Assembly: GCF_900091415.1 (NCBI RefSeq)
Contig: NZ_FMHU01000002.1
Location: 1,116,001 to 1,180,000, forward strand
Reading direction: 5' to 3'
Length of the DNA: 64,000 nt
Source of the DNA: Micromonospora inyonensis
GTDB taxonomy: Bacteria; Actinomycetota; Actinomycetes; Mycobacteriales; Micromonosporaceae
Position numbers and translations under genes: made by a program. Each line of letters opens with the position of its first letter. The first letter of the stretch is position 1. A model generated the notes under the pieces. It was given only the letters and a program-made list of their open reading frames with translations, searched no databases and was not told the DNA's origin. Of the stretch, positions 1 through 8,886 are shown in pieces.

Positions 1-1137
1 TCGATCAGGGTGTTCCACAACTGCCGCAGCTGTTCCCGCTGCGGTGTTGTGGTGGCGATGTGGTCGGCGTGCTGGTCGAACAGCGCCCGGGCCTCATCCG
101 GGTCGCGCAGCCACTGGCTGCCTTCGGGAGGGGCCGGCAGTGGTGGTGCTTGCCGGGGCTGACCCGGATCGCTCACCCCGTACCGCGCCGCCCCGCCACC
201 GCGACTTTCCCGGACCCGCTGCAGCAGACCACGGTCGCGCAATACCCCGATCCGGGCATGCACCGTCGGCGGCGGTGCGGATGTCGCCTCGGCGAGGGCT
301 GACAGGCGGGCGGTGATGATCCCGTTGTCGTCCATCCGGTCGATCAGGGCGTTCCACAACTGCCGCAGCTGTTCCCGCTGCCGTGTTGTGGGGGCGATGT
401 GGCCGGCGTGCTGGTCGAACAGCGCCCGGGCCTCATCCGGGTCGCGCAGCCACTGGCTGCCTTCGGGAGGGGCCGGCAGTGGTGCTTGCCGGGGCTGACC
501 CGGATCGCTCACCCCGTACCGCGCCGCCACGCGACCGCGACTTTCCTGGACCCGCTGCAGCAGAGCACTGCCGCGCAGTACCCCGATCCGGTCATGCACC
601 GTCGGCTGCAGTGTGAATGTCGCCTCGGCGAGGTCTGGCTCGCTGGCGGTGATGATCCCGTTGTCGTCCATCCGGTCGATCAGGGCGTTCCACAACTGCC
701 GCAGCTGTTCCCGCTGCGGTGTTGTGGTGGCGATGTGGCCGGCGTGCTGGTCGAACAGCGCCCGGGCCCCGCCCGGGTCGCGCAGCCACTGGCTGCCTTC
801 GGGAGGGGCCGGCAGTGGTGCTTGCTGGGGCTGACCCGGATCGCTCACCCCGTACCGCGCCGCCCCGCCACCGCGACCTTCCTGCACCAGCTGCAGCAGA
901 CCACGGTCGCGCAATGCCCCGATCCGGTTATGCACCGTCTGCTGCAGTGTGAATGTCGCCTCGGCGAGGTCTGACTCGCTGGCGGTGATGATCCCGTTGT
1001 CGTCCATACGGTCGATCAGGGTGTTCCACAACTGCCGCAGCTGTTCCCGCTGCGGTGTTGTGGTGGCGATGTGGTCGGCGTGCTGGTCGAACAGCGCCCG
1101 GGCCTCGCCCGGGTCGCGCACCCGCCGGCTGCCCGCA
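1..1137 (-). repeat. Tandem 336-339-bp protein-coding repeats, array 1
   Basis: The anchor around GGCGTGCTGGTCGAACAG recurs near 66, 405, 741 and 1077, so spacing is 339, 336, 336 bases, all multiples of three. Each unit codes a module with a helical part (REQLRQLWNALIDRMDDNG), a helix-turn-helix-like part (LAEATFTLQPTVHNRIGVLR), a Gly-rich loop and YGVSDPGQP, then a Pro/Gln linker. The helix-turn-helix followed by a loop resembles a winged helix of the MarR type. The array runs off the window edge. Confidence 0.9.
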
Positions 1138-4100
1138 GCGGGTTGGGGTTGGGGTTGGGGTTGGGGTTGGGGTTGGTCGGGTTGCGGCGAGGCGGGCGTG
1201 GTGGGTGGCTCGTCGGCCGGGTGATGGAGGGTGTCGCCGGCGTGGACAGTGCCGGCGTCGGTGCGGGCCACCGCTGGGGAGGGTGCGAGGTATGGCTGCC
1301 AGTCCATGTCCGGCCCCTGGTAGGTGGCCCAGTCGCCGAGGTTCCCGCCCTCGCCGGCCCAGTCGCCGAGGTTCCCGCCGTCGCTGGCCTGATCGTCGAT
1401 GCCCGGTTGGTCGAAGTCGGTGGACATCGCCGCACCGTGCCCGTCGGTCACGCCCATGCCGGGTACCGGCCACCCCGGTTCCGCCCACCCCGCCGGCCAG
1501 GACGACGCGGTGGGGGCGTCCGGGTCGTCCAACGGCCCGGGCAGCCCTGGCAGACCCGTACCCGCCGGCGAGGCAGGTGCAGGCCCGGACATCGGCACCG
1601 TAGCCCCGTGGTCCAGCCAGGACAGGTCCTCACCCTGCGGGCGGTCCGGTCCGAGGGCAGGGCCCGGCAACGGCGCTTGCCGGGGCTGACCCGGATCGCT
1701 CACCCCGTACCGCGCCGCCCCGCCACCGCGACTTTCCCGGACCCGCTGCAGCAGACCACGGTCGCGCAATACCCCGATCCGGTTATGCACCGTCGGCTGC
1801 GATGCGGATGTCGCCTCGGCGAGGTCTGACAGGCTGGCGGTGATGATCCCGTTGTCGTCCATCCGGTCGATCAGGGCGTTCCACAACTGCCGCAGCTGTT
1901 CCCGCTGCCGTGTTGTGGTGGCGATGTGGCCGGCGTGCTGGTCGAACAGCGCCCGGGCCCCGCCCGGGTCGCGCAGCCACTGGCTGCCTTCGGGAGGGGC
2001 CGGCAGTGGTGCTTGCTGGGGCTGACCCGGATCGCTCACCCCGTACCGCGCCGCCCCGCCACCGCGACCTTCCTGCACCAGATGCAGCAGAGCACTGCCG
2101 CGCAATACCCCGACCCGGGCATGCACCGTCTGCCGCAGTGTGAATGTCGCCTCGGCGAGGTCTGACTCGCTGGCGGTGATGATCCCGTTGTCGTCCATCC
2201 GGTCGATCAGGGCGTTCCACAACTGCCGCAGCTGTTCCCGCTGCCGTGTTGTGGTGGCGATGTGGCCGGCGTGCTGGTCGAACAGCGCCCGGGCCTCATC
2301 CGGGTCGCGCAGCCACTGGCTGCCTTCGGGAGGGGCCGGCAGTGGTGCTTGCTGGGGCTGACCCGGATCGCTCACCCCGTACCGCGCCGCCCCGCCACCG
2401 CGACCTTCCTGCACCAGATGCAGCAGAGCACTGCCGCGCAATACCCCGATCCGGTCATGCACCGTCGGCTGCGGTGCGGATGTCGCCTCGGCGAGGTCTG
2501 ACTCGCTGGCGGTGATGATCCCGTTGTCGTCCATCCGGTCGATCAGGGCGTTCCACAACTGCCGCAGCTGTTCCCGCTGCCGTGTTGTGGTGGCGATGTG
2601 GTCGGCGTGCTGGTCGAACAGCGCCCGGGCCCCGCCCGGGTCGCGCAGCCACTGGCTGCCTTCGGGAGGGGCCGGCAGTGGTGCTTGCTGGGGCTGACCC
2701 GGATCGCTCACCCCGTACCGCGCCGCCCCGCCACCGCGACTTTCCTGGACCCGCTGCAGCAGACCACGGTCGCGCAATACCCCGATCCGGTTATGCACCG
2801 TCGGCTGCAGTGTGAATGTCGCCTCGGCGAGGTCTGGCTCGCTGGCGGTGATGATCCCGTTGTCGTCCATCCGGTCGATCAGGGCGTTCCACAACTGCCG
2901 CAGCTGTTCCCGCTGCCGTGTTGTGGTGGCGATGTGGTCGGCGTGCTGGTCGAACAGCGCCCGGGCCCCGCCCGGGTCGCGCAGCCACTGGCTGCCTTCG
3001 GGAGGGGCCGGCAGTGGTGCTTGCTGGGGCTGACCCGGATCGCTCACCCCGTACCGCGCCGCCACGCCACCGTGACCTTCCTGCACCAGCTGCAGCAGAG
3101 CACTGCCGCGCAATACCCCGATCCGGGCATGCACCGTCTGCTGCTGTGTGAATGTCGCCTCGGCGAGGGTTGACTCGCTGGCGGTGATGATCCCGTTGTC
3201 GTCCATCCGGTCGATCAGGGCGTTCCACAACTGCCGCAGCTGTTCCCGCTGCCGTGTTGTGGTGGCGATGTGGCCGGCGTGCTGGTCGAACAGCGCCCGG
3301 GCCTCGCCCGGGTCGCGCACCCGCCGGCTGCCCGCAGCGGGTTGGGGTTGGGGTTGGGGTTGGTCGGGTTGCGGCGAGGCGGGCGTGGTGGGTGGCTCGT
3401 CGGCCGGGTGATGGAGGGTGTCGCCGGCGTGGACAGTGCCGGCGTCGGTGCGGGCCACCGCTGGCCAGGACGCGAGGTATGGCTGCCAGTCCATGTCCGG
3501 CCCCTGGTAGGTGGCCCAGTCGCCGAGGTTCCCGCCGTCGCCGGCCCAGTCGCCGAGGTTCCCGCCGTCGCTGGCCTGATTGTCGATGCTCGGCTGGTCG
3601 AAGTCGGTGGACATCGCCGCACCGTGCCCGTCGGTCACGCCCATGCCGGGTACCGGCCACCCCGGTTCCGCCCACCCCGCCGGCCAGGACGACGCGGCCG
3701 GCCCTGCCGGCCAGGACGATGCGGTGGGGGCGTACGGGTCGTCCAACGGCCCGGGCAGCCCTGGCAGACCCGTGCCCGCCGGCGGGGAAGGTACCAGCCC
3801 GGACATCGGCAACATACCCCAGTCGTCCAGCCAGGACAGGTCCTCACCCTGCGGGTGGTCCGGTCCGAGGGCAGGGCCCGGCACCGGCAACTGCGCCCCT
3901 GGATCCCGCGACGGGCCCCACACCCACTGGGCGGCGGACACCGGGCCAGGACCAGACGGGTCGCCGCCTTCCGCTGGATCGGGCGACTGCCCGCCTGAGG
4001 TGTTGCCGGCCCACCGGTGCCGGCCGCCAGCGGCGGCGAAGTCCTCCTGATCCGGCCAGCGCACGCCGGGTTCCTGACCGTTCTCGACGATGTCCGCGGT

Positions 4101-7100
4101 CCGTACCGCCTCCACCAGATCCGGCCCGAACAACTCCACCGAACCATCCGAGAACAACACCGACCGCACCGGCTCGTCCCCGTGTGGCCGCAGCTCGCCG
4201 GGTATCTGGTCCACCTCGTGCGTGGACGACATCAACCGCCGGGCACGGAGCTGGGTGCGCAACCATCCACCGAAGGAGGTGGCCTGCCCCGGTCCCCGCC
4301 ATGCCCCGTCGCACCAGACCAGCAAGATGTCAGGTATGCCGCCGCCCCGCTGTCGCGCCTGCGCGACGGCGTGTTGCCAGGCGGGCGAGGCGGTGATCAT
4401 CCGGAGGAACAAGGCCTGACGCACCGGATCGTCGGCCAGCCGCTCGGCCAGGTTCCGGTGCCCGGCGATGGTGAACCATCCCTCCACCGACGGCAGCGCC
4501 TGCGCCGCCGTGCGATCCGCCGCCGCGTCCAGATCCGCCACCACCGGGTCGGCGAAGTACACACCGCTGAACGTGTCCGCCATGACGACATCCCTGGACA
4601 CCTCGAACAGCCGCGGCAGGACCCCGTCCGGCGACGCCGCCTGGATACCGAGGTCCGCAGCGAGCCGGCGCAGCTGAGCGTCGCTGGCACGGCCGTAGCC
4701 GCCGCTGGCGAGATCGTGGATTCGTTCCACGGCCGGCCCAGTCGCCGCGACGGCCCGCTCGCCGAGACCGCCAGAGCCGGCACTGATCGACTCGTCCAGC
4801 AACGACACACCACTGATCGAACCCGAGTCCCTGAAACCGGTCGAATCCGTGTCCCGGGAGCCGAGATCGGGGCTGAACACTCCACCGCTTGCCACAGACA
4901 CGTCACTGACCGACGCCGTATCACCGACGCTGACGACGTCGACGATCGACATGCCACCGACACGGGAGCCGACACCACCCGGCACCGTACCGAGGGCCCC
5001 GACCACATCCGCCGTCCCGGGCGTCACGCTGCCGCCGGCCGACACGAGCACCTTGTGGTACCCGTCCACCCACTCCCGCTGGAACGAGGTGACCAACGCC
5101 GCATGACCGGCCGGATCGACACCGTAGCGGCGGGCCAGCGCGGTGAACTGGGCCTGCGCCAGACCAGCCGCCGCCGCGGTGTGCCGCTCGGACATCACCG
5201 GCACCGTCGGCCCGCCGACACGCCCGCCTTCCTCGACATCGACCGTAGCCACACCGGCGGCCGCCCCGGTGACACCGGGGACCGTCACGGCCGAGAAACG
5301 GGCGGACAGGTCGGTAACCGCCTGCCGGACCACCCTCGCCACGGCACTGACCTGCCCGGCGTCGGGACCCGCCACCACACCCGGCAGCACGGCAGGGGCA
5401 CCGAGGATCACATCGACCCCACGGTCCACCTGGCTCCACACGCCGCCCTCGACCGCCCTGAGCACGCCAGCGGACGGCACCACCGCCCCCACGCCCCCCG
5501 ACACGCCAGCGCCTCCCGACACGCCAGCGCCTCCCGACACGCCAGCGCCTCCCGACACGCCAGCGCCTGTCGGCGTGCCGGGGCCTGTCGGCGTGCCAGC
5601 GCCTGTCGGCGTGCCGGGGCCTGTGGGTAGGCCGGCGGCGAGGTACTGGTCGATGTGGTGTTGAACGGCCAGGTGCGCGAGCGAGCGCAGCGCCTGCCGG
5701 TCGAACTCCGCCGGCAGCCCGGCGATCACCTGCCGCGCCCGCACCTCGGCCGGGATCCGCCCACCGGAGAACGCCAACGCCTCGACCACCCGGGCCACCG
5801 CCCGCTGCCGGACACCCGTCAGATACCCCTCGGTCAACGCGGCAGCGGATAGGAAAGCCGCAACAGCCCGATCACCCCGCCGGGCGTCGACCCACCCGGC
5901 GAACACCCGCTCAACCGGCACAGGAAGCGCGACAGCGGACAGGAAAGCCGCAACAGCCCGATCACCCCGCCGGGCGTCGACCCACCCGGCGAACACCCGC
6001 TCAACCGACACGGGAAGCGCGGCCAGGAACTGCCGCGCCTGCCCCATCCCGGCCAGCAGTCCACCATAGTGGTCCACCAGTTCCCGCTGGAACCGCTGCC
6101 ACTGCTCCACCACCAGCGCACCAGCGGCCGCTACCCACTCCGGCACCGGCACCGTCGGCACCGAGAAGTTCGGCACGGACCACGACGGCACCGGCAGGTC
6201 CGGCACCGACCACGCCGGCACGGACAGGTCCGGTGCCGACCACGCCGGCGCGGACAGGTCCGGTGCCGAAAGGGCCGGTGCCGGCACCGGCGGGACGGGC
6301 ACCGGGGCCGGCCCGCCAGAGCCCGCACCCGCCGGATCGTCGACCTCCGGCTGATACGTGGACGGTGCCGGAGTGACCGGAGCGACCGGCCTGCCGTCGG
6401 CGGTGAAACCGGTACCGGCGGGCATGTTCCACCGGGGCCGGGTCGGATTGAACCCCAAACCGACAGCCACGCGACGCGCAGCGGCCCCCGCCCCGGACGC
6501 GCCCAACTCACCCGACCCCGACAACGCCCCGGAAATCACGGCCATACCGAGACCACCGGGGTCGTAGGTCCCGTCGACCATGTAGCTGGCGGCGACGTCG
6601 CCGACCACCTCCAGGCCGACCTCCGACACCGGCACCATCCACAAACGGGTCAGCAGGTCACGCGTGGCATCCGACACTTCGAACTTCGCCAGAGCACCAC
6701 CCACGACCCCGGCGAACCGGCCCAACGCCGGCCCGGCCGCCGTGGTCACACCCGCCACCGCCAACCCGTACAACGCCTGCTTACCGACCTGCGCCCAGTC
6801 GACCCCCGGCACCAGACCATCAGCCAGCATGCTGATCTGCGCCAACAACGACGACCCCGGCATGAACAACATCTGGATCGCCGTGCTGCTCGCCGCCGCC
6901 CGCACCATCGACGACCGCAGGATCGTCTGGATGATCGTCCGGGTCTTCACGATGTGCGCCGCCGCCTCCACCGGCAGGACAAACGCCATCGCGAACGCGA
7001 CCGCCAACTCCGTCATCATGAAGATGAACATGACCAGCGCCTGACGATCCGTCAGCTCCATCTGGTTCAGGAAGCCCCGCATCGCCTGAGCCAGGTTGAC

Positions 7101-7382
7101 CTTCACGTCGGCGACCCCGTCCAACAACTCCACGAACGGAGCGGTCTGCGCCACGAACCGGTCGTAGACCTCACCCTCTCCCGCCGCCCGAACCGCCTTG
7201 ATCACCTGGATCAGCTCCGGAACCAACAGGGTCCGCACCCGATCCGCCAGCACCTCCAACGCGTTCAGGTCGTACGCCAACACCGGCAGATTCGACCGGT
7301 GCAACCGCATCCCGGTGAACGCTTCCAGGGCCTGCTTCGACGACTCACTGAGACCCACGGAAGGAACCGCGGCCTCAGCCAC
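1..7382 (-). CDS. Giant multidomain protein, N-terminal part (stop lies before position 1)
   Basis: One minus-strand frame is open from a GTG at 7382 to the window edge, at least 2460 codons. A GGGAGGGGG stretch about 7 bases upstream supports this start; the same frame has a stop at 7428-7430. Residues about 110-200 hold hydrophobic stretches (e.g. MFIFMMTELAVAFAMAF), typical of actinobacterial toxin-like or type VII-exported giants. Then come Pro/Ala/Val-rich linkers with internal repeats (about 370-640), a folded block at about 985-1100 containing a single Cys (ILLVWCDGAW) that resembles the 'lonely Cys' block of large Streptomyces proteins (from memory), a Gly/Trp/Asp linker, and from about residue 1347 tandem 112-residue modules. 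No function is assigned; a secreted effector or polymorphic toxin is a guess. The C-terminus, where a toxin domain would sit, is not visible. Confidence 0.8.
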   Translation of the reverse strand, partial: MAEAAVPSVGLSESSKQALEAFTGMRLHRSNLPVLAYDLNALEVLADRVRTLLVPELIQVIKAVRAAGEGEVYDRFVAQTAPFVELLDGVADVKVNLAQAMRGFLNQMELTDRQALVMFIFMMTELAVAFAMAFVLPVEAAAHIVKTRTIIQTILRSSMVRAAASSTAIQMLFMPGSSLLAQISMLADGLVPGVDWAQVGKQALYGLAVAGVTTAAGPALGRFAGVVGGALAKFEVSDATRDLLTRLWMVPVSEVGLEVVGDVAASYMVDGTYDPGGLGMAVISGALSGSGELGASGAGAAARRVAVGLGFNPTRPRWNMPAGTGFTADGRPVAPVTPAPSTYQPEVDDPAGAGSGGPAPVPVPPVPAPALSAPDLSAPAWSAPDLSVPAWSVPDLPVPSWSVPNFSVPTVPVPEWVAAAGALVVEQWQRFQRELVDHYGGLLAGMGQARQFLAALPVSVERVFAGWVDARRGDRAVAAFLSAVALPVPVERVFAGWVDARRGDRAVAAFLSAAALTEGYLTGVRQRAVARVVEALAFSGGRIPAEVRARQVIAGLPAEFDRQALRSLAHLAVQHHIDQYLAAGLPTGPGTPTGAGTPTGPGTPTGAGVSGGAGVSGGAGVSGGAGVSGGVGAVVPSAGVLRAVEGGVWSQVDRGVDVILGAPAVLPGVVAGPDAGQVSAVARVVRQAVTDLSARFSAVTVPGVTGAAAGVATVDVEEGGRVGGPTVPVMSERHTAAAAGLAQAQFTALARRYGVDPAGHAALVTSFQREWVDGYHKVLVSAGGSVTPGTADVVGALGTVPGGVGSRVGGMSIVDVVSVGDTASVSDVSVASGGVFSPDLGSRDTDSTGFRDSGSISGVSLLDESISAGSGGLGERAVAATGPAVERIHDLASGGYGRASDAQLRRLAADLGIQAASPDGVLPRLFEVSRDVVMADTFSGVYFADPVVADLDAAADRTAAQALPSVEGWFTIAGHRNLAERLADDPVRQALFLRMITASPAWQHAVAQARQRGGGIPDILLVWCDGAWRGPGQATSFGGWLRTQLRARRLMSSTHEVDQIPGELRPHGDEPVRSVLFSDGSVELFGPDLVEAVRTADIVENGQEPGVRWPDQEDFAAAGGRHRWAGNTSGGQSPDPAEGGDPSGPGPVSAAQWVWGPSRDPGAQLPVPGPALGPDHPQGEDLSWLDDWGMLPMSGLVPSPPAGTGLPGLPGPLDDPYAPTASSWPAGPAASSWPAGWAEPGWPVPGMGVTDGHGAAMSTDFDQPSIDNQASDGGNLGDWAGDGGNLGDWATYQGPDMDWQPYLASWPAVARTDAGTVHAGDTLHHPADEPPTTPASPQPDQPQPQPQPAAGSRRVRDPGEARALFDQHAGHIATTTRQREQLRQLWNALIDRMDDNGIITASESTLAEATFTQQQTVHARIGVLRGSALLQLVQEGHGGVAARYGVSDPGQPQQAPLPAPPEGSQWLRDPGGARALFDQHADHIATTTRQREQLRQLWNALIDRMDDNGIITASEPDLAEATFTLQPTVHNRIGVLRDRGLLQRVQESRGGGAARYGVSDPGQPQQAPLPAPPEGSQWLRDPGGARALFDQHADHIATTTRQREQLRQLWNALIDRMDDNGIITASESDLAEATSAPQPTVHDRIGVLRGSALLHLVQEGRGGGAARYGVSDPGQPQQAPLPAPPEGSQWLRDPDEARALFDQHAGHIATTTRQREQLRQLWNALIDRMDDNGIITASESDLAEATFTLRQTVHARVGVLRGSALLHLVQEGRGGGAARYGVSDPGQPQQAPLPAPPEGSQWLRDPGGARALFDQHAGHIATTTRQREQLRQLWNALIDRMDDNGIITASLSDLAEATSASQPTVHNRIGVLRDRGLLQRVRESRGGGAARYGVSDPGQPRQAPLPGPALGPDRPQGEDLSWLDHGATVPMSGPAPASPAGTGLPGLPGPLDDPDAPTASSWPAGWAEPGWPVPGMGVTDGHGAAMSTDFDQPGIDDQASDGGNLGDWAGEGGNLGDWATYQGPDMDWQPYLAPSPAVARTDAGTVHAGDTLHHPADEPPTTPASPQPDQPQPQPQPQPQPAAGSRRVRDPGEARALFDQHADHIATTTPQREQLRQLWNTLIDRMDDNGIITASESDLAEATFTLQQTVHNRIGALRDRGLLQLVQEGRGGGAARYGVSDPGQPQQAPLPAPPEGSQWLRDPGGARALFDQHAGHIATTTPQREQLRQLWNALIDRMDDNGIITASEPDLAEATFTLQPTVHDRIGVLRGSALLQRVQESRGRVAARYGVSDPGQPRQAPLPAPPEGSQWLRDPDEARALFDQHAGHIAPTTRQREQLRQLWNALIDRMDDNGIITARLSALAEATSAPPPTVHARIGVLRDRGLLQRVRESRGGGAARYGVSDPGQPRQAPPLPAPPEGSQWLRDPDEARALFDQHADHIATTTPQREQLRQLWNTLI
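1121..1690 (-). repeat. Linker segment duplicated at 3323-3900
   Basis: The stretch from the G-rich repeat through the Gly/Trp/Asp linker (GGNLGDWAG and MGVTDGHGAAMSTDFDQ) occurs here and again at about 3323-3900, about 2.2 kb away, almost identical. The second copy has 12 bases less of the hexamer repeat and an extra ~27-base internal duplication near 3693-3719. With the flanking 336-base units this looks like a ~2.2-kb in-frame segmental duplication. Confidence 0.85.
1141..1176 (+). repeat. G-rich hexamer microsatellite (GGTTGG type), copy 1
   Basis: Thirty-six bases made of GGGGTT hexamers on the plus strand, coding alternating Gln-Pro on the minus strand. The run could form a G-quadruplex. 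The equivalent tract at 3340-3363 is 24 bases, so the length differs by two hexamers (four residues). Confidence 0.9.
1690..3339 (-). repeat. Tandem 336-bp protein-coding repeats, array 2
   Basis: The same anchor recurs near 1932, 2268, 2604, 2940 and 3276, exactly 336 bases apart, giving five units. Units differ by scattered substitutions and by swapping of short variants (for example LQPTVHNRIG versus QQTVHARIG), which suggests gene conversion between units. All remain in frame with the host gene. Confidence 0.9.
3340..3363 (+). repeat. G-rich hexamer microsatellite, copy 2
   Basis: Twenty-four bases of the same hexamer repeat as at 1141-1176, coding Gln-Pro pairs on the minus strand; two hexamers shorter than the first copy. 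Confidence 0.9.
5501..5632 (-). repeat. 18-base tandem repeats coding Gly/Ser/Thr/Pro linker
   Basis: Four near-identical 18-base units (GVSGGA) pass into a related series (GTPTGA/GTPTGP). All are in frame within the giant gene and form a flexible linker. Confidence 0.85.
5841..6019 (-). repeat. 90-base in-frame direct duplication
   Basis: Two adjacent 90-base units, starting near 5841 and 5931, each code a 30-residue block containing VERVFAGWVDARRGDRAVAA. They differ at only a few bases, so the duplication is recent. Confidence 0.85.
6130..6290 (-). repeat. Short tandem repeats coding a Ser/Val/Pro/Trp linker
   Basis: About 18/36-base units code the pattern SAPAWSAPDLS / SVPAWSVPDLP several times, in frame within the giant gene. 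Confidence 0.75.
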
Positions 7383-7539
7383 CGCCAACGCCCCCTCCCC
7401 ACCCCCACCAGGGGCACTCAATGCCAATCACCCAGCAGCGCACCAACGCCTCGGCCCTCGGCCATCTCGTTCCCACGCGAAGCAGCCCCGCGCACCGCCA
7501 CTCATGTCCGCAACCAGCTCGGAACCGATGGCCTCCGTT

Positions 7540-7635
7540 TCACCCAGACACAACGACAGAGGCCCACCGCCTCGCCCTGAAATCCAGGGCCGCACACACC
7601 TCGACCAACAGCTCCTCATCGCTCAACGCGCTCAT
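7540..7635 (-). CDS. Possible 31-residue ORF upstream of the giant gene
   Basis: An ATG at 7635 preceded by GGGGGGGTGGTGGG opens a 31-codon frame beginning MSALSDEELLVEVCAALDF and stopping at 7540. The frame used by the giant gene is open here too but has a stop at 7428, so this could be a short leader peptide or the frameshifted remains of an older N-terminus. The coding-like start and the purine-rich site are the only support. Confidence 0.25.
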   Translation of the reverse strand: MSALSDEELLVEVCAALDFRARRWASVVVSG

Positions 7636-7739
7636 CCCACCACCCCCCCGTTACCCCACGACTGAATCCTGGCAGTGGGTTCACCACCGGGGACTGTGCG
7701 CAGGGACGGGACTGCCCCCGGTTCGGTTGACTCCTGACC

Positions 7740-8350
7740 TGTGAGGATGTGTTCCTCGTGGGAAGGATGTCCGCGCGCGTTTGGCGGTCGTCCGGACCAG
7801 CCGCCGACCGTTCGGCAGTCAGAATTTCCACGGCTTACCTCAGGGGTGCCGGCGGCGTCCTCGGTTCCTCGGGCGCCCGCGCGCGGGAGGGCGGCTCCGG
7901 AAACTCCGGAAACCCTGCCCCCGAAGTTTTCTAACCCGTACGGACAGCGGGTGCCCGACCGTCCCGGTGGCCGCCGACGCACCGGGGGAGGGGCCCGGGG
8001 CCCGGGGGTCCACGAGCGCCAAGGCCCTCGCGCACGCGCGCGTAAGCGCCTCGCGAAACTCGCAAAACTCGGTCAGCAGCCGGCCGACCGGGGCGGGTGT
8101 CGCCGGCCGGACGGGCTCCACTGCGGGCGGTCGCCCCGGTTCCTCGAGCGGGCCGCCGTGGCGGCCGACGTACCACCCAGGAGCGGCGAGCAGCTCCCCG
8201 CGCACGCGCGTTTTGCGGTTCGACCGGTCACACCGGGGCCGCGGTGGTGGCCGGCACCGGTCGCGCGCGCGTTTTTGTGGTTCGCACGTGCGAATGACCG
8301 CCCAGCCCTCGCGCGCGTAGGCGCGTCTCGAAAGTCCCGGAACTCGGCCG
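7740..8350. other. Non-coding GC-rich region with dispersed short repeats
   Basis: No convincing gene in about 600 bases. Two motif types alternate. Type 1, CGCGCGCGTTTT-GCGGTTCG-like, is at 7772-7790, 8201-8222 and 8262-8284. Type 2, CGCGCGCGTA-GCGC then CGAAA and AACTCGG, is at about 8031-8072 and 8309-8347. Function unknown. Confidence 0.55.
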
Positions 8351-8731
8351 CTACCCGGACGGCTGGGCCATGCGGCGCAGGACTTCCCGGGAGCCGACCG
8401 GGGTCAACGCGCGCAGCGTCACCGGCACGCCCAGCACGAGCAGGTGCTGCGCGTAGTGCCGGTCCGGTTCGGGCCCTTCCTGGACGACGCCGCGCAGCGC
8501 GTGCCCGGCCGGGCCCTCCTCGCCGTCGATGGCGCGCAGCACCACGTCGACGGCCTCGTACGCGAACGGGCCTTCCTGCCACTCGACTTCCCAGGTGATC
8601 CCGCCCAGGCCCGGCCACCAGTCGAGGGAGTGGGCGCCGTCGAGGGCCCGGCTGTCGCGCAGGGCGGCCATGACCCGCCCCAACGCCTCGTAGTAGCGGC
8701 CCGGGTCTGTCTGTCGCACTCGATCCGTCAT
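8351..8731 (-). CDS. Hypothetical protein, 126 residues
   Basis: The frame starts with ATG at 8731 (MTDRVRQTDPGRYYEALGRV), preceded by GGACAGG; a GTG at 8797 would add 22 residues. The sequence is acidic and mixed, with WWPGLGGITWEVEWQEGPF and a C-terminal LVLGVPVTLRALTPVGSREV, and has no membrane segment. Codon use looks genuinely coding, unlike the region to its left. I do not recognise the family. Confidence 0.6.
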   Translation of the reverse strand: MTDRVRQTDPGRYYEALGRVMAALRDSRALDGAHSLDWWPGLGGITWEVEWQEGPFAYEAVDVVLRAIDGEEGPAGHALRGVVQEGPEPDRHYAQHLLVLGVPVTLRALTPVGSREVLRRMAQPSG

Positions 8732-8886
8732 GGCCTGTCCAACGACACCGGCCGGGGTCAGGTCCGCCCTGACCCCGGTGGCCCGCTGACAGATCACGCC
8801 GGAGACTTCCGTGAGGGCTTCCCCGGGGGCTTCCGTGCCGGCTTCCCCGGCTGTGCTCGCCGGCCGGGACCGGGCGGCCCGTGTCC

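Noticed and set aside
1071..1829. Long plus-strand ORFs across 1-7600 (Arg/Gly/His-rich translations)
   Set aside because: They are shadows of the minus-strand giant gene. That minus frame is open for over 7 kb and gives ordinary protein composition, while the plus frames give Arg/Pro/Gly-rich nonsense.
1..3339. 336-base repeats as a CRISPR array or satellite
   Set aside because: Units are contiguous, far too long, have no unique spacers, and keep one reading frame; they are protein modules.
4017..5630. 537-codon plus-strand ORF
   Set aside because: Arg/His/Asp-rich shadow of the giant minus-strand gene.
7741..8598. Plus-strand ORF of 285 codons and its minus-strand shadows
   Set aside because: Arg/Ala/Pro-only composition, and part of it is antisense to the better-supported gene at 8351-8731.
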